Shown here: positions 6,624 through 9,193 of the stretch, in pieces
Position numbering within the stretch: the stretch's first letter is position 1
How the letters are laid out: every line of letters starts with the position of its first letter
Origin: Desulfobacteraceae bacterium
GTDB lineage: Bacteria > Desulfobacterota > Desulfobulbia > Desulfobulbales > Desulfobulbaceae
Assembly: GCA_022837185.1 (NCBI GenBank)
Contig: JALHJD010000109.1
Coordinates: forward strand, 1-9,193
Length of the DNA stretch: 9,193 nucleotides
Direction: 5' to 3'
Translations under genes and position numbers: made by a program
The notes under the pieces: generated by a model
What the model saw: the letters and a program-made list of their open reading frames with translations, nothing else
Database searches by the model: none
Told to the model about the DNA's origin: nothing

Positions 6624-7939
6624 GGGCCTGCAGGCAGGTCGCTGATTTTCCAGACCGCGAAGCTGTTTTTGTACAGGTACTCCCGATGCCATGCCTCCGG
6701 CTCGGGGAAATGAAACGGCGGCCTGGTCAGGTTCAGCCGGCGCCAGTCGCCAAGCTTGCAATCGGTATTGGCTGCTGTCTCCACGTCCGAGTAGGCAAGC
6801 AGGTAGTTGGAATCACTGGCGATGATATGATCAATGACCCGATGGATATCCGCAAAGGGAAGGTGGGTGAAAATATCCTTGCAGATAATGTAGTCTGAGC
6901 GGGGCAGGTCCATTTCGACAATATTGGCGAGCTGAAAATTCATTCCCGTATTGGCGTAGTTGACCAGGTTGGTGCAGATAATCCCGGCGACGACGTCCAT
7001 GCCGATATACAGGCTGTCCCGCAGGTTGACCTCCTTCATCCAGTTGCAGTCTCCGCATCCCAGGTCGGTGATGACCAGCGGATTTCCTCCATCATGCCCG
7101 TCAATGATGCCTTGCAGAACCTCGCGTATTTTTCTGGTGTAGCGTACTTTTGAGCCGACGCCGGAGACGGTTTCCTTTTTCTGCCATTTTGCCGCCTGGT
7201 AGATCCGCGTAAATCTTTCCGCGTGCGCGTCGCGCGGCCGGAAGAGCTGACTTGAGGGCAGCGGATGATAGGCGGTCAAATGGTTTCTGTACACGAAAAA
7301 GACTTCAGTGGATTTCTGCAAAGCCTGGAGAAACGAGGGAGTCAGGTTCGGCTCCTTCTGTTCCGGCACGATGCATTCGATCTGGCTTGTATAGAGCTGG
7401 ATCGCCTTTTTCTTCAATTCGAGCACCGGGGCAATATCCCGGACAACCCTTTTGCTGAAGAACAGGTCGCCGGTCTCTCCCCAGACCATGTACATGAAGC
7501 GCGATCCCTTGTACTGCAGGACATCCAGCGCTTCGCTCACAATTTCATAGGTGGTTATATGATCAGGATGGCTGTCGTAGGTGTGGGGAAAATAGACTTC
7601 CTCAATACGCTCCCTGTCCGGTATCAGCAGGGTGAGAATGGCATCGTATGCCTGCTGCCGGGATGCTTCCAGTCCCCGGTCCGCATGCCGGAGAAAGGTG
7701 ATGTCACCATTACGGACCCCCAGTAATGCAAGGGCTGCCCGGGATTCCTGTTCTCGCCGTGCCGCCAGTGTGTGCAGCAGGGGATTGTCGTATGACCGGT
7801 GGGATCCCTTTCCGTCGGTCAGGACAACCACCTTTATGGTGCGGCCCTGCGCAGCCTTTGTTGCGATTGTTCCGCCACAGGCCAGGGTTTCATCATCCGG
7901 ATGAGGGGCGAAAACATAAATGAGTTTTTTACGGTCCAT
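6614..7939 (-). CDS. PIG-L/LmbE-type deacetylase fused to a SAM methyltransferase
   Basis: A 441-residue fusion. Residues 5-140 are a PIG-L/LmbE deacetylase: APHPDDE (11-17) carries the zinc ligands and catalytic aspartate, and H124-P125-D126-H127 supplies the second half of the metal site. Family members remove the acetyl group from N-acetylglucosaminyl substrates. Residues 145-270 are a linker that includes the rest of the deacetylase fold. Residues 285-436 are a class I SAM methyltransferase with VITDLGCGDCNW, YIGMDVVAGI, DIFTHL and GDWRRLNLTRPP. This second domain is a recognisable relative of the methyltransferase domain in the large convergent gene. The ATG at 7939 is chosen because it sits the usual few residues before the PHPDDE motif; a TTG at 7951 would add four residues, and neither has a clear ribosome site. 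It begins 21 bases after the stop of the upstream toroid gene, so co-transcription and translational coupling are likely. Its stop overlaps the end of the convergent gene by 10 bases. Confidence 0.93.
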   Translation of the reverse strand: MDRKKLIYVFAPHPDDETLACGGTIATKAAQGRTIKVVVLTDGKGSHRSYDNPLLHTLAARREQESRAALALLGVRNGDITFLRHADRGLEASRQQAYDAILTLLIPDRERIEEVYFPHTYDSHPDHITTYEIVSEALDVLQYKGSRFMYMVWGETGDLFFSKRVVRDIAPVLELKKKAIQLYTSQIECIVPEQKEPNLTPSFLQALQKSTEVFFVYRNHLTAYHPLPSSQLFRPRDAHAERFTRIYQAAKWQKKETVSGVGSKVRYTRKIREVLQGIIDGHDGGNPLVITDLGCGDCNWMKEVNLRDSLYIGMDVVAGIICTNLVNYANTGMNFQLANIVEMDLPRSDYIICKDIFTHLPFADIHRVIDHIIASDSNYLLAYSDVETAANTDCKLGDWRRLNLTRPPFHFPEPEAWHREYLYKNSFAVWKISDLPAGPYS

Positions 7940-7960
7940 TATCGTTTGCAAAAGGGGTCA

Positions 7961-9193
7961 TTACGAACCAGGGGACAATCGTCGGGGTTGCGCGGCGGCG
8001 GCAATCGGTGCCTTGCCTTGCCGTTGTTCGCCTGCTACGCAGGGGTCCTCCATGGCCTTGTACAGCCGGGCAAAAAAGCAGGCGGCATGCTGGACGGAGT
8101 CCACCCGCATCCACTGCCTGGTCAGCTTGAAGCGAAAACTGTCGACGCTTTTTTCCGGCTTGAGATGGGCATAACAGGACTCCGGGGTGTTGTAGGTGTA
8201 GAGGAGGTTCTTGGCGGCCTTGCGCAGGTACTTCATGAAGTGCGCCGCGCGCCTGGCGTCGCCCAGGTGCCGGGCCAGGCACCAGGCGGCCATCAGACCT
8301 TCGCACCGCGCCCCGTCCGGATAGGCATGGTCGCCGTACCGGTAGTAGTATGCCCCGATGTAGTCGAAATAGGGGGCGTCGTCCTCCTGGTACATATGAT
8401 CGATCATGGCCTGGGCGTCGTTGCAGACAAAATCGATGTAACTCTGCTCGGCAAAGCCTTCTATCCTCACCCATTCCTCGATGGCCTGCATCAGCCACCC
8501 GTCGGAGGGGAGAGGGGCGAAAAGATCATGATATTTCCGGGGCCGGATGTGGATCAGAAAGTCCAGGGCGCTTTTGCTCCCGGTCAGGATCAGATCCCTG
8601 AGCCGCGGCTCAATGTCCGGCATGTGCCGGAGATACAGCGCCAGACCGAGCAGGGCCTCCCCCGGATAATAAAAGGAAAAGAGCTTTTCCCTGGTCTTTT
8701 CGTCCGGGTCAAGGATCTCCCGGCCCCCGTTGAACCGGGGATGGATGAAATAGCCGATCATTTCGCCGCCGGCGGAAATCCTGGACAGGATATGATTGAC
8801 CAGGCCGTCGATGTATCGCCGGTATCGGGCATCGCCGGAAAGGCGGTAGTGGTGGAGCAGGGCGACCAGGCCTATGCCCGCCCCGCCGAGCTTGGATTTT
8901 TTGTTGAAGAAGGGGTAGCAGGCGTAACGGCCCTGATATGCATGCTCCCTGATAACGGTGAGAAAAAATTCGATGGATGCCGCCGCCCCATCCAGATATT
9001 TTTTTTCACCGGTCAGCTCATACGCCCTGAGCAGGGTGATCGTGCCCCCGGAGTGCCTGAGAATATTGTAGTAGGTGGGGTCGGTCATGTTCGGGTGCTG
9101 AAAATCGACCTCGGAGTCCTTCACCCCGTCGTAATAATAGAGAAACCGGCCATTGGGCTGCATGTGGCGGAGGAGCCAGTCCGAACCACCGAC
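7961..9193 (-). CDS. Alpha/alpha-toroid (six-hairpin-like) carbohydrate-active protein (N-terminus missing)
   Basis: The frame is open through the right edge, giving 410 visible residues; an internal ATG at 9163 follows ten in-frame codons (VGGSDWLLRH), so the true start is probably outside. The protein is rich in repeated helical hairpins with aromatic and GG turns: HSGGTITLLRAYELTGEKKY near 47-66, GGAGIGLVALLHHYRLSG near 103-120, YYPGEALLGLALYLRHMP near 175-192, PDGARCEGLMAAWCLARHLGD near 292-312, and MRVDSVQHAACFFARLYKAM near 362-381. This pattern is typical of alpha/alpha-barrel glycosidases, epimerases and lyases acting on uronic or N-acetyl sugars, but I cannot name the family or a catalytic residue. 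The last 30 residues are low-complexity and basic. It ends with tandem stops (TAA TGA) and lies just upstream of the deacetylase-methyltransferase, so the two likely act on the same glycan. Fold class is fairly sure, function is open. Confidence 0.85.
   Translation of the reverse strand, partial: VGGSDWLLRHMQPNGRFLYYYDGVKDSEVDFQHPNMTDPTYYNILRHSGGTITLLRAYELTGEKKYLDGAAASIEFFLTVIREHAYQGRYACYPFFNKKSKLGGAGIGLVALLHHYRLSGDARYRRYIDGLVNHILSRISAGGEMIGYFIHPRFNGGREILDPDEKTREKLFSFYYPGEALLGLALYLRHMPDIEPRLRDLILTGSKSALDFLIHIRPRKYHDLFAPLPSDGWLMQAIEEWVRIEGFAEQSYIDFVCNDAQAMIDHMYQEDDAPYFDYIGAYYYRYGDHAYPDGARCEGLMAAWCLARHLGDARRAAHFMKYLRKAAKNLLYTYNTPESCYAHLKPEKSVDSFRFKLTRQWMRVDSVQHAACFFARLYKAMEDPCVAGEQRQGKAPIAAAAQPRRLSPGS

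Noticed and set aside
7265..7726. A 153-codon plus-strand frame opposite the PIG-L region
   Set aside because: The minus strand carries PHPDDE and HPDH deacetylase motifs here, and the plus-strand product has no family resemblance.
8999..9006. Eight-T run (eight A on the coding strand) in the toroid gene as a slippage site
   Set aside because: It encodes an ordinary GEKKYL helix turn with common lysine codons; nothing suggests selection for switching.

Overview
The window looks like accessory chromosomal DNA from a Gram-negative bacterium that is moderately GC-rich. The evidence is a type I secretion membrane-fusion protein, a lipoprotein-type signal peptide and cell-surface glycan genes. 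The mix of genes would fit a deltaproteobacterial or Geobacter-like genome, but that is an inference from gene style; nothing in the window fixes the taxon. No rRNA, tRNA, CRISPR array, transposase, integrase or origin was seen.

Left half, plus strand (3-6623): four genes run head to tail with gaps of 2, 3 and 31 bases, so they probably form one transcript. They are (1) the C-terminal part of an HlyD/LapC-type periplasmic adaptor for type I secretion; (2) a LuxR/NarL-type regulator whose receiver domain seems to have lost its phosphorylation residues; (3) a putative zinc metalloprotease lipoprotein with a metzincin motif and Met-turn; and (4) a 1425-residue multidomain protein. The last reads, in order, as a Skp1-GnT1-like GlcNAc-transferase domain, a SAM methyltransferase, a segment resembling a degenerate double-stranded beta-helix dioxygenase, a CapA/PGA_cap metallophosphatase-like domain, a beta-rich domain and a C-terminal domain faintly like AMMECR1.

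Right half, minus strand (6614-9193): two genes point towards the left block. The upstream one is an alpha/alpha-toroid (six-hairpin-like) carbohydrate-active protein, cut by the right edge. The downstream one is a PIG-L/LmbE-type N-acetylglucosamine deacetylase fused to a SAM methyltransferase. Its last 10 bases overlap the end of the 1425-residue gene, so the two blocks converge with no intergenic terminator.

The most notable point is that the methyltransferase domains of the two convergent fusion proteins are clearly related to each other. One is joined to a GlcNAc transferase and a CapA-like domain, the other to a GlcNAc-type deacetylase. I infer a locus that adds an N-acetylhexosamine to a surface glycan or protein and then tailors it by deacetylation and methylation, next to a type I export system. 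This is a hypothesis from domain content, not a demonstrated pathway. Intergenic DNA totals only a few dozen bases, so no gene-free stretch of 300 bases exists.
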